Shown: piece by piece, positions 8,005-16,061 of the stretch
How positions within the stretch are numbered: the first letter of the stretch is position 1
Layout: the number at the start of each line of letters is the position of its first letter
Assembly (NCBI GenBank): GCA_910587235.1
Contig: CAJUKD010000027.1
Coordinates: forward strand, 1 to 32,762
Length of the DNA: 32,762 nucleotides
Origin: an uncultured Muribaculaceae bacterium
GTDB lineage: Bacteria; Bacteroidota; Bacteroidia; Bacteroidales; Muribaculaceae
Reading direction: 5' to 3'
Notes under the pieces: model-generated
Seen by the model: only the letters and a program-made list of their open reading frames with translations
What the model was told of the DNA's origin: nothing
The model's database searches: none
Program-made: the position numbers and the translations under genes

Positions 8005-11000
8005 ATGAGAAAGCATCTATTTGTGACTCTGCTATTGTTGGGCGGCGCAAGCCTCGGTAGTTTTACAACCATGGCATCCCCCGACCCGCAATCACAAAGT
8101 CAGACGGTCGTGACTATCAACGGCACAGTGCTTGATGAAAACAATGAGCCTGTTATCGGCGCAAGTGTTGTTCAGAAAGGATTTACTAACAACAATGCCG
8201 TAACCGACATCGACGGGCACTTCCGTCTACGCGTGGCCGCCGGCTCAACTCTTATCGTAAGCTACGTAGGCTATAAAAATGAAACGGTAAAAGCCACCGA
8301 CGACCTTACCGTCTACCTCCAGCCTACCACCGAGATGCTCAACGAACTCGTGGCTATCGGCTATGGCTCCCAGAAACGCGCCAACCTCACAGGTGCAGTA
8401 GCTTCTGTCGATGTTGCCCGCACGATGGACAGCCGTCCCGTTCAGGACGTCACCCGCGCACTTCAGGGTGCAGTTCCCGGCCTGACCATCACATCATCCA
8501 ACGGCGACTTCAATGAAAACGCATCCATACGCATACGCGGCGTCGGGACTCTTTCAAACAAACAGAACTCTTCACCTCTGATCGTAGTTGACGGAGTACC
8601 TGTCGAAGACCTTTCATATCTCAATCCCGAGGACGTCGCTGAAATATCCGTACTCAAAGACGCGTCATCTTCAGCCATATACGGAACACGCGCTGCATTT
8701 GGTGTAATCCTCGTAACAACCAAAGAAGGCACAAGCAAAGACCGCGTCCAGCTAAGCTATACAAATAACTTCGCCTGGAACGAAGCTACCGTACTGCCAC
8801 GCTTTACATCAACAACCCAGGATCTTACAGCTGCATTCCAGACAATCGTCCGCAACGACGGCGGCACTGAAATGTTCGGTATGAATTACGTCGACATATA
8901 TCCTTTTGCAATGGCTTGGGAACAGCAGCACGGAGGCAAACCATACGACAGTTATCGCGAACTGCATCCTTACCAGAATCCCGGCAATGTAGGTGACTAC
9001 TATATCTACAAGAACAGCAAGGGAAAAGACCAGTGGATACGTTACGCTGAATGGGATGTCAACAAAACCCTCTTCCGCGCCGCTCCCGCTCAGAAGCACA
9101 ACGTAAGCCTCGAAGGAACAGCAGGTAAGACAAGCTACCGACTCAGCTTCGGCTACGACAGCAAAGAAGGATTGCTTAAATTCGCTCCCGAGAAAATGCA
9201 GCGCTACATGGCCAATGCCAGCATCCAGACTCAGATATTTTCATTCCTGAAAGCCGGCGCACGAATCAATTTCTCAAACCGCGAATATGAAGCGCCCGAC
9301 CTTTCACACGGCCGTAACACCTATCAGTATCTCTGGCGCTGGCCCTCTTTCTTTGAAGGATACGGATGGGTACCAGATGCCAACGGAAACCCCATGAACT
9401 TCTCCAACGCCGCCATAGGCCATCGCGTTAACGCACACAAGAACAAATACGTGACCCAGCAGACCAGACTCACTGCATGGATGCGTGCCGAAATCATCAA
9501 AGGCCTATCCCTGCAGGCCGACTTCACCTATGCCGTGCGCAACCGCAACTCCAACGCGGCCCGAGTTCCCGTGACAAACTGGAACACATGGACCACCGAC
9601 GCCTTCACCCAATCATCGCTGACGTCACAGGCAACATCATGGGCCGAACAGGTCAACTACAAGGACGACATGTGGACAATGAACGTTTTTGCCACCTACG
9701 ACAAATCCTTCAACCAGGCCCACAACCTCAAAGTCATGCTCGGCGCCACGGCCGAACAGGAGAACTACAACTATTTCTCCGCACGCCGCACCGGACTGAC
9801 CGACTATGACCTGGGCAACATCAACCTCGCTACAGGCACAACCTACGAAACCGTAGGCAACCGCTGGCATCGCGCAACAGCAGGTTTCTTCGGCCGAATC
9901 AACTACGACTACAAAGGCATCTACCTGTTCGAAGTCAACGGCCGTTACGACGGTTCAAGCCGCTTCCCCGCTGCCGACCAATGGGCATTCTTCCCCTCCG
10001 GCTCCATAGGCTACCGTTTCTCTGAAGAAGAATACTTCAAACCCGTCAAATCATGGTGGAGCAACGGTAAGATCCGTGCCTCCTACGGCGAAATCGGTAA
10101 CGAAGCCGTCGGAAACAACATGTTCCTTTCCACTGCATCCGCAGTAACCGACAAAAACTATTGGCTCACAGGCAGCCAGCTTCTCCCGATGTACGACATG
10201 CCCACATTGGTCTCAAGCTCCCTCACATGGGAACGCATCCTCACTGCCGACGTCGGCATCGACCTGGGATTCTTCAACAATAGCCTGAACGTAGGTTTCG
10301 ACTGGTACCAGCGCGATACAAAGAACATGCTCGCTCCCGCCCAGGAACTTCCATCAGTACTCGGAACAGGAGCACCTTACGGCAACAACGGAACCTTGCG
10401 TACACGCGGTTGGGAACTTAACATCGGCTGGAACCATAGCTTCGGCGACTGGGACGTATATGCAAGCGCCGCACTGTCCGACTCCAGAACTCAGATCAAA
10501 GAATGGAACAATCCTTCCAACCTTCTTTATTCCTACGACCCGACAGCAAGCAACTATTACGAAGGCCAGTACTTTGGCGACATCTGGGGTTTCGAAACCG
10601 AACGATACTTCACCGAAGACGACTTCATAGATGGTAAACTCAAACCGGGAATCGCCTCTCAGGCCGACCTTGAAATGGGAAGCTTCCACTATGGACCCGG
10701 CGACGTAAAATTCCGCGACCTCGACGGCAACGGTAATATCGACAATGGCAAAGGAACCGTCGACGACCATGGCGACCTCAAAGTAATAGGCAACGCACTG
10801 CCCCGCTATGAATACTCATTCCGTGTAGGCGGCGCTTGGAAAGGCTTCGATCTCGACATCTTCTTCCAAGGCGTAGGCAAACGCAACCTCTGGACAACAG
10901 GTTCTATGGTGATTCCGTATTCCCAGAACGGTGCCAACATCGGTCTGTTCGATCACCAGCTCAGCTACAACCAACAGGTAATCGACATCAACTACAACGT

Positions 11001-11433
11001 CAACGACCCGACTCAGGCCGCCACATACACCGCCACAGGCCAGTACCTCATCGACCAGAACAATATGTACCCGATGCTGTACACTTACGCCGACGGTGAA
11101 GGCACCATCCCGAACATCGGCCGAGGACGCTACAATTTCTATCCCCAGGACCGCTATCTGGTGAACATGGCATATCTGCGTCTGAAAAATATAACTTTCG
11201 GCTACACTCTGCCTTACGAAATCACCCGTCACGCACTTATCCAGAAAGCACGTATCTATTTCAGCGCCGATAACCTCTGCTTCCTCTACAACGGCGCCGG
11301 CAAGTATAAAATCGATCCCGAAATCTCACAAGGATATACAGGTGTAGCCGGTCAGAACACAGCCAACGCAGGCTGGGGCCGCACTACCCCGATGATGCGT
11401 ACCTACTCTTTCGGTATCCAGGTAACATTCTAA
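8005..11433 (+). CDS. SusC/RagA-family TonB-linked outer-membrane transporter
   Basis: TonB-dependent importer of 1142 residues for oligosaccharides or other large nutrients across the outer membrane. A signal peptide (about 1-24) is followed by a carboxypeptidase-D regulatory-like domain (about 38-110, GTVLDENNEPVIGASVV through VSYVGYK). Next come the SusC plug region with ELVAIGYGSQKRANLTGAV, IRIRGVGTLSN, PLIVVDGVP and EISVLKDASSSAIYGTRAAFGVILVTTK, then a long 22-strand barrel ending in an aromatic-terminated strand (GIQVTF). Length is typical (about 1000-1150). The susD partner starts 19 bases downstream. There is no adjacent sensor (HTCS, SusR or anti-sigma factor) or glycan-degrading enzyme on this strand, so the substrate is open. 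Confidence 0.95.
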   Translation: MRKHLFVTLLLLGGASLGSFTTMASPDPQSQSQTVVTINGTVLDENNEPVIGASVVQKGFTNNNAVTDIDGHFRLRVAAGSTLIVSYVGYKNETVKATDDLTVYLQPTTEMLNELVAIGYGSQKRANLTGAVASVDVARTMDSRPVQDVTRALQGAVPGLTITSSNGDFNENASIRIRGVGTLSNKQNSSPLIVVDGVPVEDLSYLNPEDVAEISVLKDASSSAIYGTRAAFGVILVTTKEGTSKDRVQLSYTNNFAWNEATVLPRFTSTTQDLTAAFQTIVRNDGGTEMFGMNYVDIYPFAMAWEQQHGGKPYDSYRELHPYQNPGNVGDYYIYKNSKGKDQWIRYAEWDVNKTLFRAAPAQKHNVSLEGTAGKTSYRLSFGYDSKEGLLKFAPEKMQRYMANASIQTQIFSFLKAGARINFSNREYEAPDLSHGRNTYQYLWRWPSFFEGYGWVPDANGNPMNFSNAAIGHRVNAHKNKYVTQQTRLTAWMRAEIIKGLSLQADFTYAVRNRNSNAARVPVTNWNTWTTDAFTQSSLTSQATSWAEQVNYKDDMWTMNVFATYDKSFNQAHNLKVMLGATAEQENYNYFSARRTGLTDYDLGNINLATGTTYETVGNRWHRATAGFFGRINYDYKGIYLFEVNGRYDGSSRFPAADQWAFFPSGSIGYRFSEEEYFKPVKSWWSNGKIRASYGEIGNEAVGNNMFLSTASAVTDKNYWLTGSQLLPMYDMPTLVSSSLTWERILTADVGIDLGFFNNSLNVGFDWYQRDTKNMLAPAQELPSVLGTGAPYGNNGTLRTRGWELNIGWNHSFGDWDVYASAALSDSRTQIKEWNNPSNLLYSYDPTASNYYEGQYFGDIWGFETERYFTEDDFIDGKLKPGIASQADLEMGSFHYGPGDVKFRDLDGNGNIDNGKGTVDDHGDLKVIGNALPRYEYSFRVGGAWKGFDLDIFFQGVGKRNLWTTGSMVIPYSQNGANIGLFDHQLSYNQQVIDINYNVNDPTQAATYTATGQYLIDQNNMYPMLYTYADGEGTIPNIGRGRYNFYPQDRYLVNMAYLRLKNITFGYTLPYEITRHALIQKARIYFSADNLCFLYNGAGKYKIDPEISQGYTGVAGQNTANAGWGRTTPMMRTYSFGIQVTF

Positions 11434-11452
11434 ACTAAATTCCGATATCACA

Positions 11453-13258
11453 ATGAAAAATAAAATATTATTCGGAACTCTTGCATTGGCCGGCCTTTCG
11501 CTCGCTTCATGCAACGATTTCCTCAACGACAACCGCTACCCTCTGTCGGAGCTTACCGTCGATTCCGAATTCTGGAACAGCTCGGTCAAAGTCGAAGGAC
11601 AGATCAACTACCTCTACGACAACTACCTTGGCTATGGTAACGGCTCAAACTACGGAAACTTCTTCTTCAAAACACTCAGCGACGACCAGCTTTCACAGGT
11701 CAACGGAACATTCCAGAACTGGTATCATACAAACGTACCGGCCTCGTCAAGCTACTGGGATGATCCTTACAAAGAAATCCGCCGCTGCAACCTGATAATA
11801 GAAGGCGTGACAAGATCGACACTCGAAGACGGTGTAAAAGCAAACTTCATAGCCCAGGCGCGCCTTAACCGAGCATACCAGTACTACCAGCTCGTACGTG
11901 CCTACGGCGATGTTCCTCTGGTTCTCACCGCACCCACCGACGCGTCGAGCATCGACAAAGAAATAGACCTGTATGCCCCGCGCACAGCCCGTAACACCGT
12001 TATGGACGAGGTTCTCAAAGACCTGAACTTCGCCAAAGACAATATCAGTGCAGGAAGCGGCAAAACCGTATTCAGCAAAGACATGGCAAATGCTATGAAA
12101 GCTGAAATATGCCTTTTCGAAGCCGCCTACAGCCGATATAATGCCAAGGACGAAGCCCGTGCCACCGCTTTCTACAGTTATGTCGTAGAAGCTTGTAACG
12201 CTGTAAAAGACAAATACACACTGTGCGGTGACTATCAGAGCCTTTACAACTCTACCCGCACTCCCTACACCGGCATCCCGGCTCTTGTCGACAACCCCGA
12301 AGTTATCTTCATGAAGCCATACGAAGAAGGTGTATTCATGCACTCGTTGCTTGACTGGTCATCATCTTCCACCCCTGTCGCCGGAATAACAAAAGACGCT
12401 TTCGACGCCTATCTTTTCCTTGACGGCAAACCGCTGGCTTCCACAACTCTCGACAAGAGCGATGTAGGCGAAGTGATCGGCGGCGAAATGAAAAAAGACG
12501 AGAAAACAGGTAAAGAAAGCCTTGTTGGCGCTGTATATACAATTGCCAAACCGCTCTCCGTCCGCGATAAACGTCTTTCTGCCACAATCAACGAAGAAAT
12601 ATACTTCACAGGGCAGTCGCAGCAATACGACAACACCATGGCTATGACTTCAACCAGCGGATACGGCGTGAAGAAGTTCCGTAACGACCACATCGGCTAC
12701 ACCCCGACCACCACTGCAAACCGTGCATTCACATGCGCTCCCCTCTTCTGGCTTGCTGAAATATATCTGGCTTACGCCGAAGCAAAAGCAGAACTCGGAA
12801 CTCTTACCGACGACGACATGATAGCTACAATCAACAAACTGTACGCACGTGCCGGACTGCCGGAACCGACCAAAGCCGAACTCGAAGCCATCAATGACCC
12901 TGCCATCAACATGAAAGACGCATCCGGCGCCAAGATCAGCAGCCTACTTTGGGAAATCCGCCGCTGCCGCCGCTGCGAACTGATTATGGACAATGACATC
13001 CGCTACTGGGACCTCGTACGCTGGAATGCGCTTGACCGCCTCGACCCGGCAAACAACCCAAATATATTCCTGGGTGCCAATGTAAGCGCTGCAGAAGACG
13101 CAAAAATCAACGTAAGCCAGATCGACATAAATAACGGCTACATTCAATTTGCAAAAGGTCAGACTCGTGCATTCACAGAACGCGAAAAGCTCTTCCCCAT
13201 ACCTCAGGGACAGATAAACCTCAACAAAAACCTGACCCAGAACCCCTTCTGGAAATAA
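11453..13258 (+). CDS. SusD/RagB-family surface nutrient-binding lipoprotein
   Basis: Surface lipoprotein of 601 residues that forms the lid of the SusC transporter and captures its substrate. The lipoprotein signal peptide ends in LASC with Cys20 as the lipidation site. The body shows the usual RagB/SusD features: an N-terminal helical TPR-like region (NLIIEGV, ARLNRAYQYYQLVRAYGDVPLVL near 125-160), and a C-terminal segment with LWEIRRCRRCELIMDNDIRYWDLVRW and the final REKLFPIPQGQINLN, NPFWK. Length is near the upper end of the family range. It is the last gene before a strong terminator, so susC and susD form a two-gene operon. Confidence 0.95.
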   Translation: MKNKILFGTLALAGLSLASCNDFLNDNRYPLSELTVDSEFWNSSVKVEGQINYLYDNYLGYGNGSNYGNFFFKTLSDDQLSQVNGTFQNWYHTNVPASSSYWDDPYKEIRRCNLIIEGVTRSTLEDGVKANFIAQARLNRAYQYYQLVRAYGDVPLVLTAPTDASSIDKEIDLYAPRTARNTVMDEVLKDLNFAKDNISAGSGKTVFSKDMANAMKAEICLFEAAYSRYNAKDEARATAFYSYVVEACNAVKDKYTLCGDYQSLYNSTRTPYTGIPALVDNPEVIFMKPYEEGVFMHSLLDWSSSSTPVAGITKDAFDAYLFLDGKPLASTTLDKSDVGEVIGGEMKKDEKTGKESLVGAVYTIAKPLSVRDKRLSATINEEIYFTGQSQQYDNTMAMTSTSGYGVKKFRNDHIGYTPTTTANRAFTCAPLFWLAEIYLAYAEAKAELGTLTDDDMIATINKLYARAGLPEPTKAELEAINDPAINMKDASGAKISSLLWEIRRCRRCELIMDNDIRYWDLVRWNALDRLDPANNPNIFLGANVSAAEDAKINVSQIDINNGYIQFAKGQTRAFTEREKLFPIPQGQINLNKNLTQNPFWK

Positions 13259-13283
13259 ACCGCCGACCGCATCCTATCTTCTC

Positions 13284-13317
13284 AAGACGCTGTGCTTTTT
13301 TGCACAGCGTCTTTTTT
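13284..13317 (+). terminator. Rho-independent terminator after susCD
   Basis: AAGACGCTGTGC (13284-13295) pairs perfectly with GCACAGCGTCTT (13302-13313) around a six-T loop, and a T run follows. It lies 25 bases after the susD stop. This is the clearest terminator in the window. Confidence 0.93.
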
Positions 13318-13455
13318 ATCAAATATAATCATAAGTCGAGAGCAAAAGCAAATTTATTTGATTTTGCCGAGCGAAAGTATATAGGGCGTAAGCCAAATAT
13401 ACGGAATACACTCCCTTTTTTACCGATTTTTTACCAAACTTTATAGTCCGGCATA

Positions 13456-13486
13456 TTGACACCGCCCCAAAATTTGTGTAATTTTG
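13456..13486 (+). promoter_or_regulatory. Promoter of the pyrE gene block
   Basis: TTG at 13456-13458 and TAATTTTG at 13479-13486 are separated by 20 bases, a full match to the Bacteroidetes sigma-ABfr pattern. The ATG of pyrE at 13516 follows 29 bases later. The rest of the 257-base gap after susD (13318-13455) is AT-rich and shows nothing else I can name. Confidence 0.7.
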
Positions 13487-13515
13487 CACAAACAAAACAG
13501 CATTATATATCGATT

Positions 13516-14166
13516 ATGAAAACGGTAGCACGCTTACTCGCAGAAAAACTCCTGAAAATCAGCGCGATCAAACTTCAACCCGCAAATCCTTTCGTATGGG
13601 CTTCGGGCTGGAATTCACCTATATATACCGACAACCGCAAGACACTGTCCTACCCCGAAATACGCTCTTTCATCAAGATAGAACTTTCACGTCTGGTACT
13701 CGAAAGTTTTCCTGATGCCGATGTCATTGCCGGTGTAGCTACCGGCGCCATCGCCCAGGGAGCGCTCGTTGCCGACGAACTCAATCTCCCATACGTCTAC
13801 GTCCGTTCTACACCGAAAGACCACGGCCTGGAGAACCTTATCGAAGGCAATCTCAAACCAGGACAGAAAGTAGTGGTAGTCGAAGACCTCGTGTCGACAG
13901 GCCGCAGCTCCCTCAAAGCAGTCGAGGCTGTGCGCGCTGCCGGATGTGAAGTTATAGGTATGGTAGCCCTGTTCAACTACGGTTTTCCTGTGGCAGAAGA
14001 AAACTTCGCCGACGCCGGCGTACGCCTTGTGTCGCTAAGCGACTACAACACAATGCTCGAGGTTGCACTCGCAACACAATACATTTCCGAAGACGAAGTC
14101 GACATTCTCCGCGAATGGCGAAACGATCCTTCGACATGGGTTCCGACAGATCCTCGCCGCCTTTGA
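13516..14166 (+). CDS. pyrE: Orotate phosphoribosyltransferase
   Basis: Converts orotate and PRPP to orotidine 5'-phosphate in de novo pyrimidine synthesis. The 216-residue protein has the normal PyrE length. The type I phosphoribosyltransferase PRPP-binding motif VVEDLVSTGRSS is at 121-132, the catalytic loop Lys-Asp-His-Gly is at 101-104, and the orotate-side N-terminus GWNSPIYTDNR is at 31-41. The start at 13516 is chosen because the frame extending back to 13456 would begin within the promoter. Other pyr genes are absent from the window. It opens a run of plus-strand genes with short gaps. Confidence 0.96.
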   Translation: MKTVARLLAEKLLKISAIKLQPANPFVWASGWNSPIYTDNRKTLSYPEIRSFIKIELSRLVLESFPDADVIAGVATGAIAQGALVADELNLPYVYVRSTPKDHGLENLIEGNLKPGQKVVVVEDLVSTGRSSLKAVEAVRAAGCEVIGMVALFNYGFPVAEENFADAGVRLVSLSDYNTMLEVALATQYISEDEVDILREWRNDPSTWVPTDPRRL

Positions 14167-14211
14167 TTCTACACCACACAGCGGACTGAAACCGACTCTA
14201 AAACAAATACA

Positions 14212-14625
14212 ATGGCTCAATATAGTTCCAAACCGGTGGTCATCGACCGTCCGGTAGACTCTCTTGTCGAAAAATTCAGCGACTTCACAGTACTCAGACG
14301 TACGCTCGACGAACTCCCCGCCGAAGAACGCGCGAAAGTAGGTGACGTCGATTTCACAGCCGACAGCATCAAGATAAACACCCCGCAGGTTGGTCAAATC
14401 ACCCTGCGCGCGACCGAACGCAGTGCCGAAGGCGTAAAACTGCAGGCCGAAGGCGCTCCCGTAGCGATGGGACTTATCATAGGTTTCAAAGCCATAGATG
14501 CCGGCCACACCGAAGTATCCGGCACTATCGATGTGGAAATACCGGCAATGCTCCGTCCGCTTATAGGTCCGACCCTGCAAAAAGCCGCCGACCAGTTCGG
14601 AGGACTCTTTGCCCGTCTGGCCTGA
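14212..14625 (+). CDS. SRPBCC-like (START/polyketide cyclase fold) hypothetical protein
   Basis: Small cytoplasmic protein of 137 residues without signal peptide or membrane segments. The pattern (a short first strand with PVVIDRPVDSLVEKFSDF, central strands with DSIKINTPQVGQITLRA, and a long amphipathic C-terminal helix LGPT-like at LIGPTLQKAADQFGGLFARL) fits the SRPBCC ligand-binding fold. Conserved members of this kind are common beside housekeeping genes in Bacteroidales, but have no assigned role. It begins 45 bases after pyrE and is probably cotranscribed. Confidence 0.65.
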   Translation: MAQYSSKPVVIDRPVDSLVEKFSDFTVLRRTLDELPAEERAKVGDVDFTADSIKINTPQVGQITLRATERSAEGVKLQAEGAPVAMGLIIGFKAIDAGHTEVSGTIDVEIPAMLRPLIGPTLQKAADQFGGLFARLA

Positions 14626-14643
14626 CCACACTGCAGCATAAAA

Positions 14644-15195
14644 ATGAAAATCTTTCCTCATCGGCATATTACGGATTTTGCCCGACGCACAATGCGTCGG
14701 GCTTCGCGTTTTGCCGCGATTACGTTGCTTCTTGCGGCCATGTCAACCGCACAGAGCTGCCACCACCTCGACGATGACCGTATACCTCCCGCAGCCGTAA
14801 ACATATCGTTCCACACAATGGCCGAATGGAACACATACGGCGTCGGAGGAGCGTTGCAGTGGAAAAGATTCATCATCGACGAGCGCATTCCGGCCAACTA
14901 TCCTTACACAGCCCTAACCTACACCGGCTTCGGAGGAATACTGCTTGTTGCCGACGCATTTGGCACTCCTCTTGCCTACGACCTTGCATGCCCTTATGAA
15001 TGCAGACGCAACGTACGCGTAGGCATCAATACCGAAACAATGCTGGCGGAATGCCCCGTTTGTCACAGCACATACGACGTGTTCAGCCTCTACGGCCACC
15101 CCGTTTCCGGTCCTTCAGCCGACAGAGGATACGGTATGCGACGCTACTATGTAGGGCCGGGAAGAGCAGGAGAATACATGAACGTATCATTCTGA
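14644..15195 (+). CDS. Exported Cys-rich protein, Rieske-like or zinc-site domain
   Basis: Protein of 183 residues with a hydrophobic export segment (about 22-38) ending TAQSC. The Cys could be a lipidation site, though the lipobox is not canonical. In the mature part two cysteine pairs appear, CPYEC and CPVCH, about 35 residues apart, then YDVFSLYGHPVSGPS and a closing GMRRYYVGPG. The layout resembles Rieske-type domains (two ligand pairs, then a G-x-SGP loop), but the first pair lacks the expected His and the second is CxxCH. A four-Cys iron-sulfur or zinc site is therefore as likely. The start is uncertain: Met17 at 14692 gives a tighter signal peptide but lies in the loop of a strong hairpin. 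The A-rich sequence before 14644 favours the longer form. Confidence 0.6.
   Translation: MKIFPHRHITDFARRTMRRASRFAAITLLLAAMSTAQSCHHLDDDRIPPAAVNISFHTMAEWNTYGVGGALQWKRFIIDERIPANYPYTALTYTGFGGILLVADAFGTPLAYDLACPYECRRNVRVGINTETMLAECPVCHSTYDVFSLYGHPVSGPSADRGYGMRRYYVGPGRAGEYMNVSF
14680..14702 (+). promoter_or_regulatory. Strong 10-base-pair hairpin near the start of the Cys-rich protein gene
   Basis: GCCCGACGCA (14680-14689) and TGCGTCGGGC (14693-14702) are perfect complements with a three-base loop CAA. The following bases are only weakly T-rich (CTTCGCGTTTT), so as a terminator it would be poor. It sits inside the first 20 codons of the gene beginning at 14644, and the alternative ATG at 14692 begins in its loop. 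It could act as an attenuator or translational control hairpin. Confidence 0.5.
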
Positions 15196-15207
15196 CAGCA
15201 CGCCGCC

Positions 15208-16035
15208 ATGAAACGCTTCCGACATTACGCAGGCCTTTGGGGAATCCTTACCTCCTCTTTCATAATCTTTACCGCAGCTTCAAGCTTCGACAGCATAAGC
15301 ATAGGCAGACACGAACTGAAGTCGTCAGGACTCTCACAGGCAATTTTCGGGAAAGCGCAGACAGAAGATGTCCAATCAGCGCCGGTGTTCGAAAACGACA
15401 CAGTATCCATTATCCAAAGCTGCAATCCCGAACCCGTGCCGGTCGACACCGCGGCACAAACCATACTGATCATCGGCGATTCCATGCTCGAAGGCCTTGT
15501 TCCGCGACTGGCAGCATACTCCGACCACAACGGACATAAACTCTACGCTGCCATGTGGTACAGTTCTACTTCGGCCGTATGGGGACGCTCGCGCAAACTT
15601 CAGCGCTACATAGAACGCCTGCACCCGACCTTCATAATAGTCAGTCTTGGTGCCAACGAACTGTTCGTGACCGACATACGCCGCAAACGCGAGCGCTACG
15701 TCCGCAACATACTCGACCAGATCGGCGAAATACCTTACCTATGGATAGGACCTCCGAACTGGAAAGCGGACACAGGCATCAACTCCCTTCTGCGCGACGC
15801 TACTGCCGACGGATGCTTCTTTCTCAGCGACGGAATGCAATTCCGACGTGCAAAGGACGGCGCACATCCCACCCGCGAATCGGCTGCCGAATGGGTCGAC
15901 AGCATAATGCGCTGGATGCCGAAGTCCGCAGCACATCCGATACTGATGCACACGCCCACAGAAGCAAAAGGACGTCCTGCAAAACTATGGGTACATCAGC
16001 CTGACGAGAAAGACATTGATCCTGATTTAAAATAA
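15208..16035 (+). CDS. Periplasmic SGNH/GDSL hydrolase-like protein, likely MBOAT partner
   Basis: Protein of 275 residues with one N-terminal hydrophobic segment (about 9-26), which would place the rest in the periplasm. SGNH blocks are visible: GDSMLEG with Ser92, LGANEL with Asn150, and DGAHPT with Asp217 and His220, so the catalytic triad looks intact. The C-terminal tail is short and polar. The MBOAT gene follows 26 bases downstream. By analogy with AlgI plus AlgX/AlgJ and with PatA/PatB systems, I infer that this protein transfers an acyl (probably acetyl) group delivered by the MBOAT to a surface polysaccharide, or removes one. The glycan acceptor is unknown. Confidence 0.78.
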   Translation: MKRFRHYAGLWGILTSSFIIFTAASSFDSISIGRHELKSSGLSQAIFGKAQTEDVQSAPVFENDTVSIIQSCNPEPVPVDTAAQTILIIGDSMLEGLVPRLAAYSDHNGHKLYAAMWYSSTSAVWGRSRKLQRYIERLHPTFIIVSLGANELFVTDIRRKRERYVRNILDQIGEIPYLWIGPPNWKADTGINSLLRDATADGCFFLSDGMQFRRAKDGAHPTRESAAEWVDSIMRWMPKSAAHPILMHTPTEAKGRPAKLWVHQPDEKDIDPDLK

Positions 16036-16061
16036 CACAGCACGTACTACGACCGACGACT

